Positions 17,658 to 26,887 of a stretch of 64,000 nucleotides of DNA are shown here, piece by piece. The stretch comes from Nitrosomonas sp. (GTDB taxonomy: Bacteria > Pseudomonadota > Gammaproteobacteria > Burkholderiales > Nitrosomonadaceae): assembly GCA_028577615.1 (NCBI GenBank), contig JAJSDU010000006.1, positions 8,147-72,146 of the forward strand. The letters run 5' to 3'. The first letter of the stretch is position 1; each line of letters starts with the position of its first letter. The notes beneath the pieces were generated by a model, which was not told the DNA's origin, ran no database searches, and saw only the letters and a list, made by a program, of their open reading frames with translations. Both the position numbers and the translations under genes were made by a program.

Positions 17658-19694
17658 TCATGCGCCTCTTCTGGTAAAGGCGCGATAGCGCGCCAGCGCC
17701 CATACCGGAAAATATTTGGAATAGCCGTAATACTTCAGATAAAAAACCCGCGGAAATCCCGGCGCAGTAAACCAGGGCTCTTCCCACAGGCCATTGTCCG
17801 ATTGCGTGCGCAGCAGATAATCCACACCATCGCGCACCGACTGGCTATGCACTTCACCGGCCGCCATCAGACCCAGTATTGCCCAGGCCGTCTGAAACGA
17901 AGTGCTGGTTTCAAACCGTCCGGCCTGTTGCAGATCAAAATAAGAATCATTAGTTTCTCCCCAGCCGCCATCCTCCCGTTGAACGGATTTTAGCCATAGC
18001 GCGGCGCGCCGTATGGAAATATGATCTGTTTCCAGTTTCGCCAGCCGCAGCGCTTCAAGCACTGACCAGGTACCATAGATATAGTTTGTTCCCCAGCGAC
18101 CGAACCAGGAACCGTTGGCTTCCTGTTCCTTGAGCAGAAACTCAATACCGCGCTGCACGGCCTTTTGATACGCTGGATCACTAAGCAGGCTGAGCAAGCC
18201 GACACACCGGGCAGTAACATCGCTGGTTGGAGGATCAATCAAAGCGCCATGATCGGCAAACGGAATTTCATTGAGGTAATGATAAGTATTGTCTATATCA
18301 AATGCGGCGAAGCCGCCGTTGCTTGACTGCATTCCCGCAAGCCAGCTGGCGGCGCGTTCAATCGCATGCGTATAGGCCTGTTCATTTGACGAACTCTGAG
18401 TCTGCGCCTGAACCAGCGCCCAAGCCGCAGCGGCTGTATCATCGAGATCAGGATAATGTGGATTGGCATATTGAAACGCCCAGCCACCGCCCGGCAGGTC
18501 AGGACACTTATCACGCCAGTCACCCGGTTCGTCCATGATCTGTTTGGTCAGCAGCCAATCCATCGCAGCCTGCACAGGTTTCTGGTCCGTTTCAGCATCT
18601 TCCTGCAAAGCCAGTCCGCTGAGCACAGTATCCCAGACTGGTGAAGTGCACGGCTGACACCAGGCTCTGTCACCTTCATCAATCAGCAGGCCGAGCAAAG
18701 CATTACGGCACTGTACGCGATTGGGGTGATCTTCCGGATAGCCCAATAAAGCCAGCGCTTCATAGGCATTCACCATGGCCGGAAAAATAGCGCCGATGCC
18801 ACATTCTCCGTTTAATCGCTCAAGCGTCCAGCGCTCGGCGCGGCGTATCGAGTAACTGCGCATAAACTCAGGAAGATGCGGCTCTATCTTTGACAGGATA
18901 CGCTCAACCCACATAAAAAAACGCTTCAGGCGCGTATCGGCTTTGGGAAAATAATTGTCTTCTTCTTCGGGCGGAACGGTAAATAGTTCACGAACATCAA
19001 TCCCGCGCGGATTTGCGGCTTTCGCTTTCAAGGTACATAAAATGGACAGCGGCACCATCACAGTGCGCGACCAGTAGGAAATCTTGCTCAGATGAAATGG
19101 AAACCAGCGCGGCAACAACACCAGCTCAGACGGAACAACCGGTACGCCCCGCCACGGTATTTGCCGGTACATGGCCAGCAGCAGACGGGTAAACACATTG
19201 GAACGGGCTGCACCGCCACGTTTCAGGATAGCTTCGCGCGCACGCGCCATGTGCGGCTCATCCGGCAAGTCTCCCGCCAGTTTCAATGCATAATAGGACT
19301 TGATCGTGCAGCTGATGTCGAAATCACCACCATAGTACAAAGGCCAGCCATCATGTGACTGGTCCTGTTTCGACCGGATAAAACGGGCTATCTTCTTTTC
19401 GAGCAAGACATCCACTTCATCCATAAAATGCATCATCAAAATATATTCCGCCGGGATAGTGCAATCCGCCTCCAGCGGGAAGCACCAGTGACCATCAGGA
19501 TTCTGCGATGCCAATAATGCCGAACGCGCTTTATTGAACTGTTCTTCCAGCGCCGGCAGAATTGCTTCATCTTTTCCGGTTAAACCGTCATCTTCCTTGA
19601 CTCTCAAGCTTTCATGCATTCCGTTCATAAAATCATCGTTAGGGTTAATCTCATTCTCAGCAATTCGTATGTTTTTATTGCCTGTACGCTTCAT
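17658..19694 (-). CDS. shc: Squalene-hopene cyclase
   Basis: A 678-residue triterpene cyclase at the usual length for the family. The catalytic acid motif D-L-D-D-T-A is at 416-421. Several QW repeats are visible: Q-S-S-N-G-G-F-A-A-F, Q-E-A-N-G-S-W-F-G-R-W-G, Q-R-E-D-G-G-W-G and Q-S-D-N-G-L-W-E. It cyclises squalene to hopene or hopanol at the cytoplasmic membrane. The first 30 or so residues are extra relative to the conserved part, so a start nearer the MHESLRVKEDD methionine is also possible. It lies 28 nt after the MlaA-like gene and 1 nt before hpnG. Confidence 0.96.
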   Translation of the reverse strand: MKRTGNKNIRIAENEINPNDDFMNGMHESLRVKEDDGLTGKDEAILPALEEQFNKARSALLASQNPDGHWCFPLEADCTIPAEYILMMHFMDEVDVLLEKKIARFIRSKQDQSHDGWPLYYGGDFDISCTIKSYYALKLAGDLPDEPHMARAREAILKRGGAARSNVFTRLLLAMYRQIPWRGVPVVPSELVLLPRWFPFHLSKISYWSRTVMVPLSILCTLKAKAANPRGIDVRELFTVPPEEEDNYFPKADTRLKRFFMWVERILSKIEPHLPEFMRSYSIRRAERWTLERLNGECGIGAIFPAMVNAYEALALLGYPEDHPNRVQCRNALLGLLIDEGDRAWCQPCTSPVWDTVLSGLALQEDAETDQKPVQAAMDWLLTKQIMDEPGDWRDKCPDLPGGGWAFQYANPHYPDLDDTAAAAWALVQAQTQSSSNEQAYTHAIERAASWLAGMQSSNGGFAAFDIDNTYHYLNEIPFADHGALIDPPTSDVTARCVGLLSLLSDPAYQKAVQRGIEFLLKEQEANGSWFGRWGTNYIYGTWSVLEALRLAKLETDHISIRRAALWLKSVQREDGGWGETNDSYFDLQQAGRFETSTSFQTAWAILGLMAAGEVHSQSVRDGVDYLLRTQSDNGLWEEPWFTAPGFPRVFYLKYYGYSKYFPVWALARYRAFTRRGA

Positions 19695-19722
19695 TCCGGA
19701 AATTTTCCATTCTCTCGATTGC

Positions 19723-20616
19723 TTATTCTAATTGATCATTGCCCGAAGGTTCCGCGCCGGGAACCTTATTTTCAGGCTTCACATCAAAAGGATTGTCCTG
19801 GAATAACTCATCATCGTAAAGTCTGAGCGGTGGATTGCCATCGTGGATTAAAAATTCGCGCTGTTGCAGCGATGCTTCCCGCACGAACAAATAGGGATCC
19901 AGTGCCGCCTGGTCGCGAATGCGCATCGGTCCGGCCAGGCGCGCACGTTTGTCGATTGCCCCCAGTACTGTCAGCGGTACAAAAACAGGCGCTCCAACAA
20001 CATAACCGGCATAAAAAAGCATGTTGGTGACAACGGTTACAGGCACGCCGATCACATCCCGCTTGCTGCTCGGCCCTAAAATCGGGATAAACAGATAAGA
20101 ACCGGAGTCGAATCCCCAGACTGCAAGCGTCTGACCAAAATCCTCATCATGCTTTTCCAGCCCCATATGCGTGGCCATATCAAACAAACCCAGCATGCCG
20201 ACAGTGGAATTCACCGCGAAACGCAATCCGTCGAAAAATCCCTGCTTTATCTTGCCCTGCAAAAAGGCGTTAAGCACGACATTAGGATAGGACAGATTGT
20301 CATAAAAATTTCCAATAGACCGCTGCGCTGCATCAGGCACATAGTCAGCATAAACATCAGCTACCGGTTCAAAGAGCATGCGATCAACTTTATCCGTAAA
20401 ATCATAGGATATGCGATTGATATCTTCATGCGGATCAATCGGGTCGACATCGGCAGCATCTTTTTTCGACATCGATGAACATCCCAGGAGAAACGCGCAG
20501 CACATCGATAAAAAAATAAGTCTGATCAAGCGATTTAATGTCCTGGGATATAAGTTCTTGATAAAAAAGAACTGTGCATTCATTGCGCAATACAACCGGA
20601 AGCTCTGTATAAACAT
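19723..20616 (-). CDS. mlaA: MlaA/VacJ-family outer membrane lipoprotein
   Basis: The protein has a hydrophobic signal ending in the lipobox L-L-G-C (Cys 46 counted from this start) and the MlaA core: D-P-H-E-D-I-N-R, a V-N-S-T-V-G-M-L-G-L-F-D stretch, E-D-F-G-Q-T-L-A-V-W-G, and G-S-Y-L-F-I-P-I-L-G-P-S. In the Mla pathway MlaA removes misplaced phospholipids from the outer leaflet. No mlaBCDEF genes are nearby; instead it sits between hpnA and shc. The initiation codon is unsure: the ATG at 20583 would shorten the signal by 11 residues, and neither start has a clear ribosome binding site. Confidence 0.92.
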   Translation of the reverse strand: MFIQSFRLYCAMNAQFFFIKNLYPRTLNRLIRLIFLSMCCAFLLGCSSMSKKDAADVDPIDPHEDINRISYDFTDKVDRMLFEPVADVYADYVPDAAQRSIGNFYDNLSYPNVVLNAFLQGKIKQGFFDGLRFAVNSTVGMLGLFDMATHMGLEKHDEDFGQTLAVWGFDSGSYLFIPILGPSSKRDVIGVPVTVVTNMLFYAGYVVGAPVFVPLTVLGAIDKRARLAGPMRIRDQAALDPYLFVREASLQQREFLIHDGNPPLRLYDDELFQDNPFDVKPENKVPGAEPSGNDQLE

Positions 20617-20665
20617 GCTATTGTAATACGAGATACGTGCATCATGTTATAAAATATCCCTGCAA

Positions 20666-21682
20666 CTAGATCCGCTGCCGCAACGGTAAACGGCGTTCGA
20701 TCAATCCTTGCTCGAGCAACCATTCAATTTCATCCGACAGCGCCTGATAGATGGAATTCTGCGGCAATCCCAGTTCCTTGATTGCTTTATCGCTGTCAAA
20801 ATACATGGGATAGCGCGCCAGCCTGACACCGGTCAAAGGAGCCCGTGGCTGACGATGCGTTATATAATCAGCCACAAATTCACTCACAGTACCCGCAGCT
20901 AAAGCAACCCAGAAAGGAATACGTCTTTTCGGCATCGCCAGTCCCGTGATTTTCTCGATCAAACTCAGAAATCTGCTCAGTGTTATGTTTTCATTACCCA
21001 GTATGTACCGCTCCCCATACCGGCCATGCTCGGCAGCAAGTATGTGTCCGGCAGCGACATCACGCACATCGATCATATTGAAACCACACTCAAGATAAGC
21101 CGGACTGGAACGGTTGATAAAATCCAGTATCATGCGCGTCGGCGGCGTGATCCTGCGGTCGCCGGGACCGATCGGTAGCGTCGGCGCGACGATCACAACC
21201 GGCAGTCCATCAGCCGCGGCTTCAAACGCCGCCTGCTCGGCAAGGAATTTTGAGCGGCAGTATAGTCCGGGCATTTCCTGAATCAACCGTTTCGCGGCTG
21301 AATCAACCATGGTTTCATGGCGTCGCTTACCAGTCAGAATGGATTCGGTGGAAGTATAAACAATAACCTCAAGATCATGCTTTGCCGCTTCCTGCAGAAC
21401 CGTGCAGGTGCCTTCATAATTGACGCGCCTGAAATCAGTTTTATCGCGCGCCCATAAATTCGGGTTGGCTGCAAGATGATAAAGCCTGTCCACATCTTTT
21501 AATGCCTTGCTCACTGTATAGGCATCGCATATCGATCCACGCACCACTTCGACATCAATAGGCAACGGAACATCGGACAATTCCAGTACTCTGACGGTTT
21601 CACCGCGCTCCAGCAATTGCTGAACAAGATGCAAACCAATAAAACCGCCTCCGCCCGTAACCAGTACACGGCGATCACTCAC
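20666..21682 (-). CDS. hpnA: Hopanoid-associated sugar epimerase
   Basis: A 338-residue extended SDR protein: N-terminal T-G-G-G-G-F-I-G (9-16), H-L-A-A-N-P-N-L-W-A-R-D, and the catalytic Y141-x3-K145 in G-L-Y-C-R-S-K-F-L-A-E. It matches the HpnA group annotated as hopanoid-associated sugar epimerase, thought to act on the head-group sugar. The start is GTG, chosen because a strong GGAGGT ribosome binding site lies four bases before it. It is first in the operon hpnA, mlaA-like, shc, hpnG, with 49 nt to the next gene. Confidence 0.9.
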   Translation of the reverse strand: MSDRRVLVTGGGGFIGLHLVQQLLERGETVRVLELSDVPLPIDVEVVRGSICDAYTVSKALKDVDRLYHLAANPNLWARDKTDFRRVNYEGTCTVLQEAAKHDLEVIVYTSTESILTGKRRHETMVDSAAKRLIQEMPGLYCRSKFLAEQAAFEAAADGLPVVIVAPTLPIGPGDRRITPPTRMILDFINRSSPAYLECGFNMIDVRDVAAGHILAAEHGRYGERYILGNENITLSRFLSLIEKITGLAMPKRRIPFWVALAAGTVSEFVADYITHRQPRAPLTGVRLARYPMYFDSDKAIKELGLPQNSIYQALSDEIEWLLEQGLIERRLPLRQRI

Positions 21683-21814
21683 GCCGACCTCCTTTGTTTA
21701 TGTCGGTAAAAAACAGAATTCGTCTGTTGATATGTGGATATAAGAAAAGCCGATCCGTTGCAGCTTCAGTGACGGTAAAAATGAAAATGACAAAATATGT
21801 GATTGATCAATGAC

Positions 21815-22450
21815 TCAGACAGGATATTCGCTTTTAACATTTGCCGCGGCACGCGCACCCTGGACAATTTCAACCAATTTCAAGGCCTGCAATTCCATTT
21901 CAATCGTCAGCGCATCAACTTTGGCCCTGAAGTGACGGTAGAATATCATGCTCGGAATAGCAACCAGTATGCCAAATGCGGCATTGTAGAGCGCAACGGA
22001 AATACCGTAAGCCAGTTGCGCCGGATTGCTGCCCGTTGGCGAATTCGAGCCGAAAATCTCGATCATCCCGACCAATGTGCCAAACAAACCCATCAACGGA
22101 CTCAGTGCCGCAATCGTTCCGAGCGTCGTCAGGTTGCGGTCCAGGTCATGCGTAACCACGCGCCCAGCTTCCTCGATCGATTCCTTCATAATTTCACGCG
22201 TACTGGTTTCGTTTTGCAGTCCGGCGGCAAAAATACGACCCAAGGGGGAATGCTGCTGAAGCTTTTTGATCATTTCCTGCGTCACGCCGCTTCGCTTGTA
22301 TTCATTCAGTACTCTGGACAACAGATCCCTGGGCACAACGACACCTCTTCGCAACGACCACATGCGCTCACCAATGATGCCTACCGCAATAATGGAAGCG
22401 AAAATAATCGGCCACACCGGCCAGCCCGCAGCTTCAATCAAGGACAACAC
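21815..22450 (-). CDS. exbB: MotA/TolQ/ExbB family proton channel
   Basis: A 211-residue membrane protein with three membrane segments (about 8-28, 110-135 and 148-170) and the family core G-T-I-A-A-L-S-P-L-M-G-L-F-G-T-L-V-G-M-I followed by A-L-Y-N-A-A-F-G-I-L-V-A-I-P. It would couple the proton gradient to TonB- or Tol-type systems. Start is GTG with GGGAGGAAA ahead. No exbD or tonB follows: the next gene on the strand is hpnA, 132 bp away, although ExbB normally works with ExbD. It runs divergently from xseA. Confidence 0.88.
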   Translation of the reverse strand: MLSLIEAAGWPVWPIIFASIIAVGIIGERMWSLRRGVVVPRDLLSRVLNEYKRSGVTQEMIKKLQQHSPLGRIFAAGLQNETSTREIMKESIEEAGRVVTHDLDRNLTTLGTIAALSPLMGLFGTLVGMIEIFGSNSPTGSNPAQLAYGISVALYNAAFGILVAIPSMIFYRHFRAKVDALTIEMELQALKLVEIVQGARAAANVKSEYPV

Positions 22451-22690
22451 GCCATTTCCTCCCGGTTAATTAATTTAGCAAGTATAGAGCAGTTTAAGCA
22501 AATTCTCTGGCACGCGAAGCGATCGAACTGATTTGCTTTCAACCAGGATCCGGACGCAAATACCGCACATCAGTTTATCAACTATTTTAAAAACACAAAT
22601 CCTGGTCACCACCGAAAAATCTCGAAAATTCCACCCCATCTGCCGACCAGACACGAATTATATTCATTTATACACTAATAAACAACATGT

Positions 22691-22696
22691 TATAAT
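22691..22696 (+). promoter_or_regulatory. Possible -10 element for xseA
   Basis: A perfect TATAAT is present about 100 bases before the preferred xseA start. The -35 position (TTATAC, near 22668) matches poorly, so this is a weak call. Confidence 0.3.
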
Positions 22697-22797
22697 TATC
22701 TACTACAGAAAAACAAACACAGTCAATGGTAACCGCTCTCACAAAAACAGATTATGATGAAATTTTTACCAGAACGTATACGCATTTCCATATCAAT

Positions 22798-24153
22798 ATG
22801 ACATCTCTCATCACGCTCGAAATTCCACATTCTATTATAACGGTCAGCGAATTGAACCGTAATGTCAAAACCGTCCTGGAGAGCAACATTCCCTTGCTTT
22901 GGGTCAAAGGAGAGATTTCCAATATCAAACGCTACCCTTCGGGGCATTGGTATTTTTCACTGAAAGACGCAAGCGCACAAGTGCGCTGCGTCATGTTTCG
23001 CCACAAAAACCAGTTCATCGATTGGAACCCGAAAGATGGCGCACAGATTGAAGCATTAGCGCTGGTAACGCTCTACGAGGCGCGCGGCGATTATCAATTG
23101 AATATCGAAACCCTTCGCCAGGCCGGCCTGGGCGCACTGTTCGAAGCCTTTGAACAGCTCAAGAACAAGCTGCAAAAAGCCGGATTGTTTGATCCGACGC
23201 GAAAGCGAAACCTTCCCGCTTTCCCAAAACAAATCGGCATTATTACGTCTCCCGCCACAGCCGCACTGCACGATGTACTTACCACGCTGAAACGCCGCAT
23301 GCCGATACTGCCGGTCATTATCTATCCAACGCCCGTGCAGGGCAAAGATGCGGCACTAAACATAGCGACGGCAATCACGACAGCATCAGATCGGCAGGAT
23401 TGCGACATTTTGATTCTTTGCCGCGGGGGCGGCAGTATTGAGGACTTATGGGCATTCAATGAGGAAATTGTCGCACAGGCTATCGCCGCATGCGCGATTC
23501 CGATTATCTGCGGCATTGGTCATGAAACCGACTTTACCATCGCCGATTTCGTAGCCGACAAACGCGCACCCACCCCGACCGGCGCAGCGGAGTTAGTCAG
23601 CACTTCCATGGAAGAATTATTGCAGCAATTGAAGCGATTGCAGAAAAATCTACAGCGCGCCGCACTACGACGCATCGAGAACCACATGCAACAAATAGAT
23701 CTGCTTGCACACCGGCTCACTCATCCGGGCGAACGAATCAGCCATCAGCTTGCGCATCTGCGCCATTTGCGAGAACGCATCGCCAATAACCGGAATTATC
23801 ACATCGCGCAAAAACAATGGAAAATCAATGAACTGGAACAGCGCCTGCTGCGCACTCTGCAAAACCACACCGATCTGTCGCGCTCAACCGGACTGATTGA
23901 CCGGCTATCGACGCGCCTTCAACAGGGGCTGACACGTTATTACGAAACATTATCGGCTCAATTGCAGCACTATCAGGCCAGATTGGCAAACCTTAATCCA
24001 CAAGCAGTGCTGGAACGCGGTTACAGCATTACTTATTCCACGCACGGAGAGATTATCCGCAGTACGAATCAACTCCGTAAGAATGATAAAATTCAGGTAA
24101 AATTCGCGCAGGGGCAGATCGACGCGCAGATTCAAAACATCAACAAAAACTAA
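22798..24153 (+). CDS. xseA: Exodeoxyribonuclease VII large subunit
   Basis: A 451-residue protein of the XseA family. The N-terminal OB-fold begins with T-V-S-E-L-N-R-N-V-K-T-V-L-E...L-W-V-K-G-E-I-S-N, followed by the catalytic domain with P-K-Q-I-G-I-I-T-S-P-A-T-A-A, the R-G-G-G-S-I-E-D-L-W-A-F-N-E stretch and the G-I-G-H-E-T-D-F-T-I-A-D-F-V-A-D motif, then a long coiled-coil region. It degrades single-stranded DNA with XseB. I chose the ATG at 22798 because it places the usual ten or so residues before the OB fold; an ATG at 22726 would add 24 unmatched residues. Confidence 0.94.
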   Translation: MTSLITLEIPHSIITVSELNRNVKTVLESNIPLLWVKGEISNIKRYPSGHWYFSLKDASAQVRCVMFRHKNQFIDWNPKDGAQIEALALVTLYEARGDYQLNIETLRQAGLGALFEAFEQLKNKLQKAGLFDPTRKRNLPAFPKQIGIITSPATAALHDVLTTLKRRMPILPVIIYPTPVQGKDAALNIATAITTASDRQDCDILILCRGGGSIEDLWAFNEEIVAQAIAACAIPIICGIGHETDFTIADFVADKRAPTPTGAAELVSTSMEELLQQLKRLQKNLQRAALRRIENHMQQIDLLAHRLTHPGERISHQLAHLRHLRERIANNRNYHIAQKQWKINELEQRLLRTLQNHTDLSRSTGLIDRLSTRLQQGLTRYYETLSAQLQHYQARLANLNPQAVLERGYSITYSTHGEIIRSTNQLRKNDKIQVKFAQGQIDAQIQNINKN

Positions 24154-24227
24154 AAATTACCGACGATCCGAGACTCAATGTACATGAATTTCAACAATTT
24201 CCAAAATCCAAAAAAGGAAAATCAGCA

Positions 24228-24614
24228 ATGCCTAAATTTTTTCTTATGCTGGGCGCCATCAATACTTTCATTTGTATCGCACTGGGCGCATTTGGCGCAC
24301 ATGGCCTGAAACATATTCTCTCCGAAGAAATGCAGGTGATTTATCATGCCGGCGTGCAGTATCATTTCTACCATGCCTTTGGTCTACTTTTTGTCGGTCT
24401 GTTACTGTTGCATTACACGAAATCACGCCTGATCGAGTTGTCCGGCTGGCTCATGTTGCTCGGCATCATTCTTTTCAGCGTCAGCTTGTATGTCATCAGT
24501 CTGACAGAAATGCGCGGCCTCGGCATGATTACACCTTTTGGCGGCATAGCTTATCTGGCCGCGTGGGCTGTATTGAGCATTGCCATATGGAAAGCAATCA
24601 AAACACAAGATTAG
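24228..24614 (+). CDS. DUF423 family membrane protein
   Basis: A 128-residue protein with four hydrophobic helices and the DUF423 hallmarks: an opening G-A-I-N-T-F-I-C-I-A-L-G-A-F-G-A-H-G-L-K, a Q-Y-H-F-Y-H-A-F-G-L helix and a closing G-x-I-T-P-F-G-G-I-A-Y-L-A-A-W. Proteins of this family (such as YgdD) are small inner-membrane proteins of unknown role. An AAGGAAA ribosome binding site precedes it. Its stop directly abuts the GTG start of the next gene, so the two are probably co-translated. Confidence 0.88.
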   Translation: MPKFFLMLGAINTFICIALGAFGAHGLKHILSEEMQVIYHAGVQYHFYHAFGLLFVGLLLLHYTKSRLIELSGWLMLLGIILFSVSLYVISLTEMRGLGMITPFGGIAYLAAWAVLSIAIWKAIKTQD

Positions 24615-25802
24615 GTGCGCTTGGAACCTGATGCCTTGCAGTTTTTTGCACCCTGCCCGCGGGGGCTTGAGACCGTTCTGGCTGATGAATTGATCGCGAT
24701 GCACGCCACCGCGGTGCAGACAACCAGCGGCGGCGTGCATTTTCAGGGCAACTGGTTAACCTGCTATCATGTCAATCTTCGCAGCCGTATCGCCAGCCGT
24801 GTCTTATGGCAAGTCGCAAAAAAACCGTACCGCAACGAACAGGACATTTACGACACAACGGCTGCATTGCCCTGGCCCGAGTGGTTCCCCCCCGAACTGA
24901 CCATTCGCGTCAATCTTGCCGCAGTCCAGTGTCCCTTGCGCAGTCTTGAATACATTACCTTAAAAATCAAGGACGCCGTTTGCGATAAATTTCGAAAAGT
25001 TTCCGGCAAGCGCCCAAGTGTTAATACTGTAGCACCCGATATACGTATACATGGTTTTCTGGATGCACGACAGTTTACGCTTTATCTGGATACCTCCGGT
25101 GAAGCGCTATTCAAGCGGGGCTATCGGAAAAACAGCGGCAATGCACCCTTGCGCGAAAATCTGGCGGCGGGAATACTGCATCTTTCCGGCTGGCAACCGG
25201 GAATCCCTTTTCTCGATCCCATGTGCGGCAGCGGTACTTTCCTGATCGAAGCGGCTGAAATGACATTTAACATCGCGCCCGGCCTGCGGCGTCATTTTGC
25301 GTTTGAACAATTCAAACGATTCGACCAGATACAATGGCAAAAATTGAAGGATCAGGCATCCTCGGCACAGCTCCCGGTAACACAAATCCCTGTCTACGGC
25401 AGCGATCTATATGGCTATGCGCTTGCAGACACACGTATCAATCTCGAAGCAGCAGGCCTGTTCGATGCGGTACATCTCAAACAGGCTAATGTTTTAGAAA
25501 CCTCCTCTCCGCAATCACAGGGCATACTGGTCACTAATCCTCCCTACGGCGTACGCATCGGGGAAACCGGATTACTGGCCGAATTCTATCCAAAACTGGG
25601 CAATGTGCTGAAAAACAAATTCATTGGTTGGAACGCCTATATTTTTACGGCCGATCCATCGTTAGCGAAAACCATACGTCTGCAAGCTTCCCGGCGCATC
25701 CCTTTATTCAATGGTGCACTGGAATGCCGTCTGCTGGAGTATAAAATTATTGCGGGCAGTATGCGGACAAAAAACAAATCCGGCAATGAAAGTCTGTACT
25801 GA
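24615..25802 (+). CDS. Class I SAM-dependent RNA methyltransferase (THUMP plus UPF0020)
   Basis: A 395-residue protein of the short RlmL/YpsC type. A THUMP RNA-binding domain occupies about 1-165, with an early P-C-P-R-G-L-E segment. The Rossmann methyltransferase domain has D-P-M-C-G-S-G-T-F at 201-209 and the N-P-P-Y catalytic motif at 308-311, typical of N2-guanine methylation of rRNA. It lacks the second methyltransferase domain of enterobacterial RlmL/RlmK, so I give no symbol. Start GTG abuts the stop of the DUF423 gene. Confidence 0.88.
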   Translation: MRLEPDALQFFAPCPRGLETVLADELIAMHATAVQTTSGGVHFQGNWLTCYHVNLRSRIASRVLWQVAKKPYRNEQDIYDTTAALPWPEWFPPELTIRVNLAAVQCPLRSLEYITLKIKDAVCDKFRKVSGKRPSVNTVAPDIRIHGFLDARQFTLYLDTSGEALFKRGYRKNSGNAPLRENLAAGILHLSGWQPGIPFLDPMCGSGTFLIEAAEMTFNIAPGLRRHFAFEQFKRFDQIQWQKLKDQASSAQLPVTQIPVYGSDLYGYALADTRINLEAAGLFDAVHLKQANVLETSSPQSQGILVTNPPYGVRIGETGLLAEFYPKLGNVLKNKFIGWNAYIFTADPSLAKTIRLQASRRIPLFNGALECRLLEYKIIAGSMRTKNKSGNESLY

Positions 25803-25874
25803 CAGGAACAGTAGATTCTATTGAATTCAATGTATATTGAAAACCGAGAATAAAATGGAAATCAGCGATAGTAT

Positions 25875-25903
25875 TTGACATTTAAGGTGGTCTGAAATAG
25901 AAT
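25875..25903 (+). promoter_or_regulatory. Sigma-70 promoter of rplM-rpsI
   Basis: A perfect TTGACA (25875-25880), a 17-bp spacer and TAGAAT (25898-25903) form a near-consensus promoter. Transcription would start near 25910, about 30 bases before the rplM GTG. Confidence 0.8.
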
Positions 25904-25940
25904 CACCGGCTCTTTTTGAATATGTATGATAGGTTATTTT

Positions 25941-26375
25941 GTGAAAACATTTTCAGCCAAGCCACATGAAGTCAGCCACGACTGGTTTGTCATTGACGCG
26001 ACTGACAAAGTATTGGGCAGACTTGCTTCAGCAATTGCGCATCGCCTGCGCGGCAAACATAAAGCCATATATACGCCACATGTTGATACCGGCGACTATA
26101 TCATTGTCATCAATGTCGACAAACTCCGCGTGACCGGTAATAAAGTGGATGACAAAAAATATTACAGACACACAGGCTATCCTGGCGGTATATATGAAAC
26201 CAGCTTTGGAAAAATGCATGCGCGATTTCCCGCCAGACCACTGATGAAAGCGGTTAAAGGCATGCTGCCAAAAGGCCCTCTGGGATACGCAATGATAAAG
26301 AAACTCAAGCTATATGCCGGGGATGCGCATCCACATGCAGCACAACAACCACAACCCTTGGAAATCAGAGCTTAG
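25941..26375 (+). CDS. rplM: 50S ribosomal protein L13
   Basis: A 144-residue protein that matches L13 throughout: K-T-F-S-A-K-P at the start, [16 protein letters not shown], a [11 protein letters not shown] motif, and M-L-P-K-G-P-L-G at the end. The GTG at 25941 is the start, since it gives the standard M-K-T-F-S opening and has an AGG seven bases ahead; an ATG five codons earlier overlaps that site. It forms the conserved operon with rpsI, five bases downstream. Confidence 0.97.
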   Translation: MKTFSAKPHEVSHDWFVIDATDKVLGRLASAIAHRLRGKHKAIYTPHVDTGDYIIVINVDKLRVTGNKVDDKKYYRHTGYPGGIYETSFGKMHARFPARPLMKAVKGMLPKGPLGYAMIKKLKLYAGDAHPHAAQQPQPLEIRA

Positions 26376-26380
26376 AATAT

Positions 26381-26773
26381 ATGGCCACTCAGCATAATTA
26401 CGGCACAGGACGACGCAAAAGCGCAGTAGCGCGTGTCTTTATTAAACCTGGAACAGGTTCGATTATTGTCAACAGCAAACCTGTTGATGAGTTTTTTTCC
26501 CGCGAAACAGGACGCATGATCGTACGCCAGCCACTTGAATTGACCGATCATCTGACGACTTTTGATATTATAGTAAATATTCACGGCGGTGGTGAGTCAG
26601 GACAGGCTGGCGCAGTGCGTCACGGCATTACACGTGCATTGATTGACTATGACGCAGCGCTCAAGCCAGTCTTAAGCAAAGCTGGATTCGTGACGCGGGA
26701 TGCGCGTGAAGTTGAAAGAAAGAAAGTTGGATTGCGCAAAGCCAGACGGCGCAAGCAATTCTCCAAACGCTAG
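26381..26773 (+). CDS. rpsI: 30S ribosomal protein S9
   Basis: The 130 residues match S9: [13 protein letters not shown] near the start, [19 protein letters not shown] in the middle, and the basic tail [12 protein letters not shown] that reaches the tRNA in the P site. It follows rplM by five bases and ends the operon; a strong terminator lies just after. Confidence 0.98.
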   Translation: MATQHNYGTGRRKSAVARVFIKPGTGSIIVNSKPVDEFFSRETGRMIVRQPLELTDHLTTFDIIVNIHGGGESGQAGAVRHGITRALIDYDAALKPVLSKAGFVTRDAREVERKKVGLRKARRRKQFSKR

Positions 26774-26799
26774 CCTTCTACGCAATGCAAGCATCCAGA

Positions 26800-26826
26800 A
26801 AGCCGCTTTAAACGAGCGGCTTTTTT
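26800..26826 (+). terminator. Rho-independent terminator of rplM-rpsI
   Basis: Stem AAGCCGCT (26800-26807) and AGCGGCTT (26815-26822) close a seven-base loop and run into a T-tract (TTTTTT from 26821). This is a standard intrinsic terminator. Confidence 0.9.
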
Positions 26827-26887
26827 ATTTTCTTTTTGACAATTTTTAATAACCATCAGACATTAAAATTTTTAACGGGAATCCAAC

